From positions 434,001-498,000 of the forward strand of contig JAFLBQ010000001.1 of assembly GCA_017303805.1 (NCBI GenBank): a stretch of 64,000 nucleotides of DNA, given 5' to 3'. A program made the translations under genes and the position numbers. Shown here one piece after another: positions 52,106 through 60,068 of the stretch (position 1 is its first letter; each line of letters opens with the position of its first letter). This DNA is from Cytophagales bacterium. GTDB lineage: Bacteria; Bacteroidota; Bacteroidia; Cytophagales; Cyclobacteriaceae. The notes under the pieces are model-generated. The model ran no database searches, was not told where the DNA came from, and was given only the letters and a program-made list of their open reading frames with translations.

Positions 52106-53067
52106 AGGTACTAATGATTACAACCGAATGGCCAACTGTACAGAATCCCCACCGGGTACCATTTTTGGTCGATCAGGTTGCATGGCTTAAATCGAATGGG
52201 TGTAGTGTAGATGTATTTCATTTTGAGGGCCGGAAAAATCCCTTCAATTACCTGCGGGCAATTTTTAAAGTAAGAAAATTGTTGTGTCAAAATAGCTACA
52301 ATTTAATCCATGCACAATGGGGCCAAAGTGCGGTGCCTGTATGGGGAGTTAAGCTGCCTCTGATAATTACCTACCGAGGCAGCGATTTGCAAGGGATTGC
52401 CAATAGGAAGGGCCACTATACATTTAAAGGAAAAATTCTTCAGCTACTGAGCCGCATCATGGCCTACCAGGCAAGTAGAATTATAGTTGTATCTGATAAT
52501 CTGAAAAGCAAGCTTCCAACGAGTATTTTGCATAAGGTAAAGGTTATTCCTACTGGATTAGATTTCTCGCTTTTCAAACCACTCGATAGAGAAGTTTGCA
52601 GGAAGGAATTAGGTTTACGTGCAGGGGTAGATTATGTTTTATTTGGCGGTGATCCGGCCCGAACTGTAAAAAGATTTTTTCTGGCCCAGCAGGCAATTGC
52701 TCTTTTGCCAGGCAACCTAAAGGTAGAATTGTTGGTAGTTAAGAATGTGGATCGGGTAAGAATGCCATTATATTTTGGTGCATGCCGTGTTCTTCTTCTC
52801 ACCTCGCTGCACGAAGGCTCGCCCAATGTGGTTAAGGAGGCGCTAGCTTGTAACCGCCCAGTAGTTTCAGTTGATGTAGGGGATGTACGGGAAAGGGTAA
52901 CGGGTATTGCCGGCTGTGCAGTAGCGGGAGCAACTCCACAAGCGTTAGCAGACGCATTGGTTTCCGCACTTCTCGTGAAAGAAATTGATTCGCGGAATGT
53001 TGTTCAGGATCTGGATGAAGATAAACTCAACAATGAGTTGTTAATCATGTATCGAAGGTTGATATGA
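52102..53067 (+). CDS. GT4-family glycosyltransferase
   Basis: The start is TTG at 52102, overlapping the Wzy-like stop (TTGA). The 321-residue protein begins VLMITTEWPTVQNPHRVPFLVDQV, with YNLIHAQWGQSAVP and ITYRGSDLQG of GT4 N-domains. The C-domain holds VIPTGLDFSLF and TSLHEGSPNVVKEALACNRPVVSVDVGD with the E-x7-E pair. It is slightly shorter than other GT4 proteins in the window. Confidence 0.87.
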   Translation: MKVLMITTEWPTVQNPHRVPFLVDQVAWLKSNGCSVDVFHFEGRKNPFNYLRAIFKVRKLLCQNSYNLIHAQWGQSAVPVWGVKLPLIITYRGSDLQGIANRKGHYTFKGKILQLLSRIMAYQASRIIVVSDNLKSKLPTSILHKVKVIPTGLDFSLFKPLDREVCRKELGLRAGVDYVLFGGDPARTVKRFFLAQQAIALLPGNLKVELLVVKNVDRVRMPLYFGACRVLLLTSLHEGSPNVVKEALACNRPVVSVDVGDVRERVTGIAGCAVAGATPQALADALVSALLVKEIDSRNVVQDLDEDKLNNELLIMYRRLI

Positions 53068-54005
53068 TAAGTGTAGTTTGCCCGGTTTTGAATGAAGAGA
53101 AATATATCGGTTCACTGCTTGATTTTTTTGTAGGGATTGAACCGGTTGAGAAAGAAATCTGGATTGCAGATGGAGGTTCGGTAGATGGCACACGTGATGT
53201 GCTGAATAATTACGCAAGCAAATACTCTACAATCCATTGGATTAAAAATGATCATAAATATGTCCCCTTCGCACTCAATAATCTAATACAAAGATGCAGT
53301 GGTGAAATCATCGTACGTTGGGATGCTCATACCACGTATGCACCCGACTACCTTACCGCTGTGCTAGCCACATTTGCAAAAACGAATGCCGATATTGTTG
53401 GAGGCCCCATGCGGGCTATAGGTAATAATTCTTTTCAGGCGGCAGTAGCCTATGCAACAAGCACACCCTTTGGCGTTGGTAACAGTAACTTTCACTTTGA
53501 AAACTTTGAAGGACTGACTGACTCTGTGTATCTGGGCGCTTGGCGAAGACAAGTTTTTGAAAAAGTGGGATACTTTGATGAACAAATGTTGCGTAACCAG
53601 GATGATGAATTTCATTACCGCGCAAAAGAGGCTGGTTTGAAGATTTATCAAGACCCCAAAATTTGTTCTTGGTATTACCCCCGCGATTCTTTAAGAAATT
53701 TAATGAGTCAATATTACCAGTATGGCCTGTTTAAGCCATTGGTGATTCGCAAAAATCGAAGTGAATGGAAACTCCGGCACCTTGTTCCTTCGCTTTTCAT
53801 TACCTACCTGCTGTTTATTCCGGTAGCTATGCTCGTACATTTTGTAGCAATAGTGCCTCTTATTTTTTATCTGTTGCTTGTGTTTGTGTTTTCAGCAAAA
53901 GCTCCAAATGTTAAACCTAAACTTTGGTGTACAGTAATTTTTCCGGCCTTGCATCTTTCGTATGGTGCAGGTTTCATTTTAGGATTATTTAGAGGCAGTA
54001 AATGA
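53064..54005 (+). CDS. GT2-family glycosyltransferase with C-terminal membrane helices (ExoA/succinoglycan-like)
   Basis: This 313-residue protein has ISVVCPVLNEEKYIGSLLDFF, IADGGSVDGT and a DxH-type motif VRWDAHTTYAPDYL (about 89-102). FGVGNSNFHFENFEGLTDSVYLGAWRRQVFEKVGYFDE follows, close to the ExoA-like group of succinoglycan glycosyltransferases. The last 70 residues form two or three membrane segments, so it is membrane-bound. The gene overlaps neighbours by four bases on both sides. Confidence 0.87.
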   Translation: MISVVCPVLNEEKYIGSLLDFFVGIEPVEKEIWIADGGSVDGTRDVLNNYASKYSTIHWIKNDHKYVPFALNNLIQRCSGEIIVRWDAHTTYAPDYLTAVLATFAKTNADIVGGPMRAIGNNSFQAAVAYATSTPFGVGNSNFHFENFEGLTDSVYLGAWRRQVFEKVGYFDEQMLRNQDDEFHYRAKEAGLKIYQDPKICSWYYPRDSLRNLMSQYYQYGLFKPLVIRKNRSEWKLRHLVPSLFITYLLFIPVAMLVHFVAIVPLIFYLLLVFVFSAKAPNVKPKLWCTVIFPALHLSYGAGFILGLFRGSK

Positions 54006-54841
54006 GGCACCAAATTAAATCATGGATTTTTAAAACACTGGAATGGTTTCCTGAAGGCGCAGGAAATTGGATGTACCATCAATTACAACGGATTAATGAG
54101 AATTCATTGAAAGACGAATACACATTCCAGGTTTCAACTTTAAATCGATTTGCAGATATATTGTCCCAACATCACTTGTTGTTTAAAGATAAAGTTGTAG
54201 TTGAGTTAGGATCCGGATGGTTACCTGTAGTTCCGTACGAATTAATTTTAATTCATAATGCCGCAAGAGTACTAACTTTTGATATTAACCAGCATTATAG
54301 TGATTCAAAAATCAAGCAGCTTAGTTTATTGTATAACTCACTTTATGGATTTAATCTTTCGCCAGGGCTTTTACCGAATGTGCATTATTATCCTAAGACA
54401 AATATTCTAAATCATAAATTCGAAAGTGCAGTTGATGTGTTTCTTAGCAGAAATGTTCTTGAGCATGTGGCTCCGGCCGATTTATATGAAATTCATCAGC
54501 AAATGTTCAATTCGCTTCATCACAATTCGTTTGTTATTCATCAAATTTCACCAAGCGATCATCGGGCTTATACCGATCGTTCCTTATCACTCTGGGACTT
54601 TTTGAGGTATAGCCAGGAAGAATGGGATAAAATCCAGACCCGGTTTGATTATCATAATCGCTGGAGGTTACCGCACTACATAGGTATGTTCAAGCAATGT
54701 GGGTTTGAGGTAATGTATTGTTCGTTTAAATCCCATAAAGCAGATCAGAAGCTCCCAGATAAAATTCACAAAGAGTTTGGGATGTTCACATTAGAAGAAT
54801 TAACCGCAGGTAATATCCTTATTATACTGAAAAAGAAATGA
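54002..54841 (+). CDS. Class I SAM-dependent methyltransferase (DUF4910/MT11-like)
   Basis: This 279-residue protein has the SAM-binding segment KVVVELGSGWLPVVPYELILI (motif I, about 65-84), VLTFDINQHYSDSKI, and DVFLSRNVLEHVAPADLYEIHQQM (motif IV plus). It is the fourth methyltransferase of the locus. It overlaps the aminotransferase start by four bases. A sugar O- or C-methyl target is expected from context but not shown. Confidence 0.8.
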   Translation: MRHQIKSWIFKTLEWFPEGAGNWMYHQLQRINENSLKDEYTFQVSTLNRFADILSQHHLLFKDKVVVELGSGWLPVVPYELILIHNAARVLTFDINQHYSDSKIKQLSLLYNSLYGFNLSPGLLPNVHYYPKTNILNHKFESAVDVFLSRNVLEHVAPADLYEIHQQMFNSLHHNSFVIHQISPSDHRAYTDRSLSLWDFLRYSQEEWDKIQTRFDYHNRWRLPHYIGMFKQCGFEVMYCSFKSHKADQKLPDKIHKEFGMFTLEELTAGNILIILKKK

Positions 54842-56055
54842 CAATACCCTTCTCACCACCTTATATCGATGAAGACATAAAACGCGAAGTGTTGAGCACG
54901 CTTGAATCAGGGTGGATAACTTCAGGACCCAAGGTTTTAGAGTTGGAGCGGTTAGTAGCTGCCCAGGTCGGGTTAACACACGTGGCATGCTGCAACTCAG
55001 CCACATCGGGTTTAATGTTGTTGCTCCATTGGTTTGGAGTTACACGAGGCGATGAGGTAATTATTCCGGCCTATACCTATGCGGCAACTGCCCTGGCAGT
55101 AATGCATGTAGGAGCCACACCGGTAATGGTAGATAGTGGTGCGGATTTTAATATTGATGTATCAAAAATCCGGCACAAAATTACCAGTAAAACCAAGGCC
55201 ATAATACCGGTTGATATTGCAGGCTGGCCTGTAGATTATGCAGAATTAAATGAGTTGATAAATGAGGTTGAGGTAAAACAACTTTTCAGTGCAAGGACTG
55301 AAGTGCAAAAGGCGTTGGGCAGGATTTTGTTGCTTTCGGATGCGGCCCACTCGTTGGGCGCTTTGTATCAGGATAAATCCGTAGCGCGTTGGGCTGATTT
55401 TACGGTATTCTCATTTCATGCAGTTAAAAATGTTACTACAGCCGAAGGTGGTGCCATGTGCATTAACCTACCAACCTCCTTTGATCATCAGTTCGTGTAC
55501 CGCACCTTGAAGCTGTGGTCGTTAAATGGACAAACCAAAGACGCACTAGCAAAAACTAATGGGGCCGGCTGGAAGTACGACATTGTATTTCCTGGTTTTA
55601 AAATGAATATGCCTGACATCTGCGCGGCTATAGGGGTGGCTCAAATTCGAAAGTATGCTACCTACTTGTTGCCTGAGCGTAAAACAATCTTTGATGCCTA
55701 CCTTCGCTACTTTGGTACTAAAAGCTGGGCGCAGCTTCCACCAGCCGATACACAGTTAAAGAAAACCTCGGCTCATCTTTTTGCATTGCGTATAAAAAAT
55801 TGTACCGAGACCCAGCGCGATGAAATAATTAATTTGGTAACCGAAGCGGGAGTTTCTGTGAATGTGCACTTCCAACCATTGCCACTACTAACTGTGTTTA
55901 AGAATGCCGGGTATTCTATAAATGATTACCCAATTGCAAGAAGCAGTTATGCGAGCGAAATTTCCCTTCCCATTTATCCGGGTCTTACTAACCACCAAAT
56001 CGCATTTATTTGTGATGCAATAGAAGGCGCCTATCGGCAAGTGATAAATGGTTAA
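54838..56055 (+). CDS. DegT/DnrJ/EryC1/StrS aminotransferase
   Basis: This 405-residue PLP enzyme aminates a 4-keto (or 3-keto) nucleotide sugar using glutamate. Asp168 (LLSDAAHSLGA) pairs with the PLP pyridine and Lys197 (SFHAVKNVTTAEGG) forms the Schiff base. SATSGLM and the late GFKMNMPDICAAIGVAQI are family-typical. It overlaps the first phosphoglycosyl transferase gene by eight bases. With the NeuD-like acetyltransferase it resembles a PglE/PglC/PglD set making a diacetamido sugar, but no 4,6-dehydratase for UDP-GlcNAc is seen in the window. Confidence 0.9.
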   Translation: MTIPFSPPYIDEDIKREVLSTLESGWITSGPKVLELERLVAAQVGLTHVACCNSATSGLMLLLHWFGVTRGDEVIIPAYTYAATALAVMHVGATPVMVDSGADFNIDVSKIRHKITSKTKAIIPVDIAGWPVDYAELNELINEVEVKQLFSARTEVQKALGRILLLSDAAHSLGALYQDKSVARWADFTVFSFHAVKNVTTAEGGAMCINLPTSFDHQFVYRTLKLWSLNGQTKDALAKTNGAGWKYDIVFPGFKMNMPDICAAIGVAQIRKYATYLLPERKTIFDAYLRYFGTKSWAQLPPADTQLKKTSAHLFALRIKNCTETQRDEIINLVTEAGVSVNVHFQPLPLLTVFKNAGYSINDYPIARSSYASEISLPIYPGLTNHQIAFICDAIEGAYRQVING

Positions 56056-56638
56056 GCGATTTTTAGATTTTATAATTTCGTTGATAGCACTGCTTTTGTT
56101 GCTACCGCTGTTTTTTATCTTGTGGATGGCGGTTAAAATGGATTCGAGTGGCCCTGCTTTTTTTTTGCACGAACGCGTAGGCAAAAATGGCAAACCATTT
56201 CTACTTATTAAGTTCAGAACAATGTTTATGGGTTCGCAACACCAATCGGTTATTACGGTAGGGCAACGAGACTCCCGTATCACGAAAGTTGGATTTATCC
56301 TTCGTAAATACAAAATGGATGAACTGCCGCAACTTTATAATGTGCTTAAAGGAGACATGAGCCTGGTAGGTCCGCGCCCGGAAGTAAAGAAGTTTGTTGA
56401 TTTATACTCAGCGGAACAACGAATGGTTTTGTCGGTGCTTCCTGGAATAACCGACTATGCTTCTATCAAATTCAGAAATGAGAACGCATTGTTAGAAAAT
56501 CAGCCCGATCCAATTGATTACTATATCACTCACATTATGCCTGTAAAACTTCAACTTAATTTGAAGTATATTCGAGAACAATCTTTGGGTGTAGATTTAT
56601 CCATTCTAATAAAGACAATATTCGCAATTGTTAAATAA
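56048..56638 (+). CDS. Initiating phosphoglycosyl transferase (bacterial sugar transferase), copy A
   Basis: This 196-residue monotopic transferase has a hydrophobic N-terminal re-entrant helix (about 5-30), then HERVGKNGKPFLLIKFRTM, KMDELPQLYNVLKGDMSLVGPRPE with the catalytic Asp-Glu pair (MDELPQ), and PGITDYASIKFRNE. The last replaces the more common GWAQVNGRN, placing it in the ASIKFRNE subgroup seen in Bacteroidota. It transfers a phosphosugar to undecaprenyl phosphate to start a glycan. Copy B follows with a one-base overlap. Confidence 0.92.
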   Translation: MVKRFLDFIISLIALLLLLPLFFILWMAVKMDSSGPAFFLHERVGKNGKPFLLIKFRTMFMGSQHQSVITVGQRDSRITKVGFILRKYKMDELPQLYNVLKGDMSLVGPRPEVKKFVDLYSAEQRMVLSVLPGITDYASIKFRNENALLENQPDPIDYYITHIMPVKLQLNLKYIREQSLGVDLSILIKTIFAIVK

Positions 56639-57222
56639 TGGCAGGATTTTATCCCATGCATGGAAAGCGCATTTTCGATTTAATGCTGGTAGCGTTAGGT
56701 GGAATTCCGTTGCTGGCGGTGGCAACTTGTATTACTTTACTCTATTTAGCTACTGCTAACTACCCCGTACTTTTTTTTTCTGAGCGAACCGGCTTACATG
56801 AAAGCACTTTTAAAATGCTAAAATTCAGAACACTGAAACAAGACCTTAATTTGTCACTCAGCGAGAGAAGCTTTTGGCTAGGTAGCGTTTTACGCCTAAC
56901 CAATCTGGATGAATTACCACAGGTATGGAATATTTTAAAAGGTCAAATGTCGTGGGTTGGTCCAAGGCCACTGCCAGTTGAGTACAATGAGATGTTAAGC
57001 ACCGTTGAAAAGAAACGATATGGCGTAAGACCGGGTATAACAGGCTGGGCTCAGGTAAATGGAAAGAATGAGCTTACTTGGGAAAAGAAGTTTGAGTTGG
57101 ATTTGGAATACCTTGAACGACTCTCGTTTGGGTTAGATGTGCGAATTATTTTTAGAACAGTTATCTTACTGCTAAGATTTAAAAAAGATGTTTCCTTAAC
57201 GGAATCCAAACTGTCAAAATGA
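56638..57222 (+). CDS. Initiating phosphoglycosyl transferase (PglC/WcaJ-type), copy B
   Basis: This 194-residue protein has the same fold as copy A but the canonical motif set: KRIFDLMLVALGG (about 10-22), FSERTGLHESTFKMLKFRTL, LDELPQVWNILKGQMSWVGPRPL and RPGITGWAQVNGKN. Its short size matches PglC-like enzymes acting on UDP-diNAc-bacillosamine or related sugars. It sits next to the acetyltransferase gene and overlaps it by four bases, so it may be the partner of that sugar pathway. Confidence 0.92.
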   Translation: MAGFYPMHGKRIFDLMLVALGGIPLLAVATCITLLYLATANYPVLFFSERTGLHESTFKMLKFRTLKQDLNLSLSERSFWLGSVLRLTNLDELPQVWNILKGQMSWVGPRPLPVEYNEMLSTVEKKRYGVRPGITGWAQVNGKNELTWEKKFELDLEYLERLSFGLDVRIIFRTVILLLRFKKDVSLTESKLSK

Positions 57223-57851
57223 ACTTGAAGAACATTGCTATAATAGGAGCAGGGGGGTTAGGCAAAGAGCTTGCAGTTTTGATTCATCAGATTAATGAGC
57301 AAAAGCCACAATGGAATTTTATCGGATTTTATGATGATACAGTGAAGGAATCTGTTCTCAATTTTCCAGTGCTTGGTACGATTAGTTCGTTAAAAAGAAA
57401 TACAACCGACTTACATCTACTACTTGGTGTTGGTAATCCACAGGTAAAACGAGAAATAATTAACGCGTTATCAGAAGAATTTAAGTTTCCAACACTGATT
57501 CATCCATCAGCATCAATAGGACTAGAAGTAAACATAGCGAGCGGTAGCATTATTTCAGCAGGATGCCGGCTTACTGCATCTATCCAAGTAGGCAGTTTTG
57601 TATTGCTCAATCTTAATTCAACCATAGGCCACGATGTGGTTATTGGTGATTATTGTTCCATCATGCCAGGCGCCCATATTTCTGGTAACGTAAGTCTGCA
57701 ATCGGAGGTAATGATTGGTACCGGAGCATCGGTGTTGCAAGGCATTCAAGTAGGAGCAGGAGCTCAAATAGGAGCCGGAGCTGTAGTAATTAATCAGGTA
57801 GAAACAATGAGTACAGTAGTGGGAATTCCGGCACAGCCTTTAAAGCGATGA
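57219..57851 (+). CDS. NeuD/PglD-type sugar O- or N-acetyltransferase
   Basis: This 210-residue protein has a Rossmann-like N-terminal domain (IAIIGAGGLGKELAVLI, about 7-22) and a left-handed beta-helix C-terminal domain with hexapeptide repeats from about 95 (HPSASIGLEVNIASGSIISAGCRLT...). The likely catalytic base is His138 in STIGHDVVIGDY. PglD acetylates UDP-4-amino sugars in bacillosamine synthesis and NeuD O-acetylates sialic acid. The context with an aminotransferase and PglC-like gene favours the PglD role. It overlaps the exosortase gene by four bases. Confidence 0.9.
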   Translation: MNLKNIAIIGAGGLGKELAVLIHQINEQKPQWNFIGFYDDTVKESVLNFPVLGTISSLKRNTTDLHLLLGVGNPQVKREIINALSEEFKFPTLIHPSASIGLEVNIASGSIISAGCRLTASIQVGSFVLLNLNSTIGHDVVIGDYCSIMPGAHISGNVSLQSEVMIGTGASVLQGIQVGAGAQIGAGAVVINQVETMSTVVGIPAQPLKR

Positions 57852-58396
57852 AAGCAATCAATCCTGCATTACGTTTCGTACTGGTGTTTGTGGGTTTGTA
57901 CTTTATACTTAACGTGATGTACGGCCTTTGGATTTCTACTTTCGAACATCGGGCTGATCCACTAACTACCACCATTACCCGCCAAACCTCCCAAGTATTA
58001 AACTGGGCTGGCGATAGTACAACCTGGCTACCTGCCGAAGACAAACCGACTGTAGGTATTTTGCAAGCAGGTAGGAGAATTATAAGTGTGTACGAGGGGT
58101 GCAACAGTTTGAATGTTATGATTGTTTTTGTAGCCTTTGTAGTTGCCTATAAAGGTAAGTTTAGAATGGCTGCCTTGTTTGTGCCAATGGGGCTGTTGAT
58201 AATTTATCTTATCAATATTCTTCGCATTATTTTACTTTATACTGTGGCGTTGCATTGGTCTGCTTATTTCTACTATTTTCATAAGTACTTGTTTACGGCA
58301 GTTATTTATGCTGTGGTATTCTTGCTTTGGTTGTGGTGGATGCGCCTTACATCGGGTTTCAGGTTAATGGATTTATTATCGGCAAATAAGTCATGA
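57848..58396 (+). CDS. xrtF: Exosortase family protein XrtF
   Basis: This 182-residue polytopic membrane protein belongs to the exosortase/archaeosortase family. The three catalytic residues are visible: Cys85 in VYEGCNSLNVMIVF, Arg126 in LINILRIILLY and His145 in YFHKYLF. The length and the EGCNSLN wording fit XrtF of Bacteroidota. Exosortases are transpeptidase-like enzymes that cleave a C-terminal sorting signal and attach the protein to a surface glycan, and their genes usually lie in EPS loci, as here. The XrtF target signal is, to my knowledge, not established. It is followed at once by the XrtF-associated gene. Confidence 0.92.
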   Translation: MKAINPALRFVLVFVGLYFILNVMYGLWISTFEHRADPLTTTITRQTSQVLNWAGDSTTWLPAEDKPTVGILQAGRRIISVYEGCNSLNVMIVFVAFVVAYKGKFRMAALFVPMGLLIIYLINILRIILLYTVALHWSAYFYYFHKYLFTAVIYAVVFLLWLWWMRLTSGFRLMDLLSANKS

Positions 58397-58815
58397 AGCG
58401 AATAGCGTTACTAAGTGCTGCGCTACTGGGCTTGTTAATTGTGTTTGTATTTCAGCGCTTCAATTATGCACACACGTGGAATAGTATTGTACCGCAGGTG
58501 CTAGAGTTTAATACGCCCAATCAGCAATTTATTTTCAACAGAACAGTTCGGTTGGTAATTAATGATTGCTTGTGCATTATTTTAATCTGGCAGCTCTTTA
58601 ACAAACCATTTTATTTGAGAATTTCGTTTATTATTTTTTTGATAGAGTTATTTGTTGTTCTTCCAATCTATTTTTTTTTAAAACTCTCGCTCGAAGGGGC
58701 CTCAGAAATTTCCTCGCCTCTTTTATCTCACATTCATCGAATGATCGTAAACCCACTGCTAATGTTCTTGCTCATGATCGGGTTTATTTACCAATCCAGA
58801 ATTTCAAAAATCTGA
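58393..58815 (+). CDS. Exosortase F system-associated membrane protein
   Basis: This 140-residue protein has four predicted membrane segments (about 5-21, 55-68, 75-96 and 117-134). It has the conserved stretches FNRTVRLVINDCLCIILI and HRMIVNPLLMFLL, matching the family found beside xrtF in Bacteroidota. Its start overlaps the xrtF stop by four bases. The function is unknown. The invariable pairing suggests a subunit or chaperone of the exosortase. Confidence 0.85.
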   Translation: MKRIALLSAALLGLLIVFVFQRFNYAHTWNSIVPQVLEFNTPNQQFIFNRTVRLVINDCLCIILIWQLFNKPFYLRISFIIFLIELFVVLPIYFFLKLSLEGASEISSPLLSHIHRMIVNPLLMFLLMIGFIYQSRISKI

Positions 58816-58837
58816 TTTAAAGTCTTCTGTAAAGAAG

Positions 58838-58845
58838 TATTTTTG
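58838..58845 (+). promoter_or_regulatory. Possible -7 promoter element before the second aminotransferase
   Basis: TATTTTTG matches TAnnTTTG exactly, 14 bp before the ATG at 58860, in a 44-bp gap. The -33 region has no clear TTTG, so support is partial. A short CTTC/GAAG stem just before it overlaps the same bases. Confidence 0.35.
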
Positions 58846-58859
58846 TTTATCAAGGCTCA

Positions 58860-59966
58860 ATGAGTTTCTACATACCATTATCCTATAACTCAATTAATTC
58901 CGAGGCATTGGCCCAGGTATTACATAAATTTGAGGGCCGCCACCATCAGGAAATTATTGCATCACTGGAAGCAAACCTGGCGCATCAATTAAAAGTAAAC
59001 CACGTGGTGGCTGTTAATTCCGGAACGGCTGCAATCCATTTAGCCTTACAGGCGATAGGTGTTCAGCCACACAATTATGTTCTTGCCCCCACCTTTACCT
59101 ATGTAGCAACCGTAAACCCTGTCTTGTACCTGCAGGCCCGGCCAGTATTGATTGACTGCGAAGATAAAACCTGGAATCTCGACCCAAATTTACTTGAAAC
59201 TGCCCTGCGTGATCTAAAATCAAAAGGTATAAGACCAAGTTGCCTTATTGTAGTTCATACATACGGTACCCCGGCATTACTGGATGATATTTTAACCCTT
59301 GCATCCAAATACGAGGTTCCGGTTGTTGAAGATGCAGCCGAAGCGCTTGGTGCAACACTGAACAAAAAGCCGGTTGGTACATATGGCCGGGTTGGGGTTT
59401 ATTCTTTCAATAATAATAAGGCTGTTACAAGCTTTGGTGGGGGTGCGGTAGTTACTAATGATGGCCTTTTGGCTAGCCGGGTGCGTTTTCTGGCGGCCCA
59501 GGCTCGTAAGAATGCCCCATTTTACCTGCACGAAGAACCTGGCTTCAATTATAGTATCAACCCGTTGGCAGCCGCTTACCTATTATCTCAACTAACTGAT
59601 TTGAAGAATATTACAGATGCAAGGCGGACTGTTTTTCAGAATTATTGCAATGGCCTCAAAAACGCGGGACTTATATTTCAGGAAGAGCGTGAGGGTGCCT
59701 TTTCCGCCCGCTGGCTCTCTACTTTTTTAACTAAATCAGAGGTTGTGAAGAGCCGCTTGGAAGAATCCTTGCAAAAGGCAGGTATCGAAACCCGCCCTTT
59801 GTGGAATCCGATGCATGAACAGCCGCTTTATAGGGACGCCATTAGCTTTCAAAATGGCAATGCGAGACAATTTTTTAATACTGGCATCTGCTTACCATCT
59901 GGAAACACGTTGAGTCAGGAAAGTCAATCCAAGGTCATCGAAGTTGTTAGCCGGGTGTTAATGTAG
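58860..59966 (+). CDS. DegT/DnrJ/EryC1/StrS aminotransferase, second copy
   Basis: This 368-residue PLP enzyme has Lys187 (VYSFNNNKAVTSFGGGAVV) as the Schiff-base lysine and Asp158 in VVEDAAEALGA. The opening FYIPLSYNSINSEA is close to that of PseC/PglE-type enzymes (IPLSxPxI...). HNYVLAPTFTYVATVNPV and FNYSINPLAAAYLLSQL are family landmarks. It is the last gene of the locus, after the exosortase pair and preceded by a small gap. It probably aminates a second keto-sugar, giving the locus two distinct amino-sugar branches. Confidence 0.9.
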   Translation: MSFYIPLSYNSINSEALAQVLHKFEGRHHQEIIASLEANLAHQLKVNHVVAVNSGTAAIHLALQAIGVQPHNYVLAPTFTYVATVNPVLYLQARPVLIDCEDKTWNLDPNLLETALRDLKSKGIRPSCLIVVHTYGTPALLDDILTLASKYEVPVVEDAAEALGATLNKKPVGTYGRVGVYSFNNNKAVTSFGGGAVVTNDGLLASRVRFLAAQARKNAPFYLHEEPGFNYSINPLAAAYLLSQLTDLKNITDARRTVFQNYCNGLKNAGLIFQEEREGAFSARWLSTFLTKSEVVKSRLEESLQKAGIETRPLWNPMHEQPLYRDAISFQNGNARQFFNTGICLPSGNTLSQESQSKVIEVVSRVLM

Positions 59967-60009
59967 ATACAGGTTACAAATACGGGCAAGCCGTGTATAT
60001 AATGTAATA

Positions 60010-60043
60010 ATTGACTGTAAATCTGCATTTTTCATTATTTTTG
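60010..60043 (+). promoter_or_regulatory. Promoter of the large secreted protein gene
   Basis: ATTG (60010-60013) and TATTTTTG (60036-60043) form a Bacteroidota -33/-7 pair with a 22-bp spacer, the -7 matching TAnnTTTG exactly. The start codon is 26 bp after the -7. It lies in a 102-bp gap after the aminotransferase gene, so the large gene is its own transcription unit. Confidence 0.55.
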
Positions 60044-60068
60044 TGGTAATTACTATACTCACGTAGTT

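Noticed and set aside
21403..59966. Locus as a recently acquired mobile island
   Set aside because: No integrase, transposase, direct repeats or target-site tRNA is seen at its ends; the tRNA cluster is 3 kb away with core genes between.
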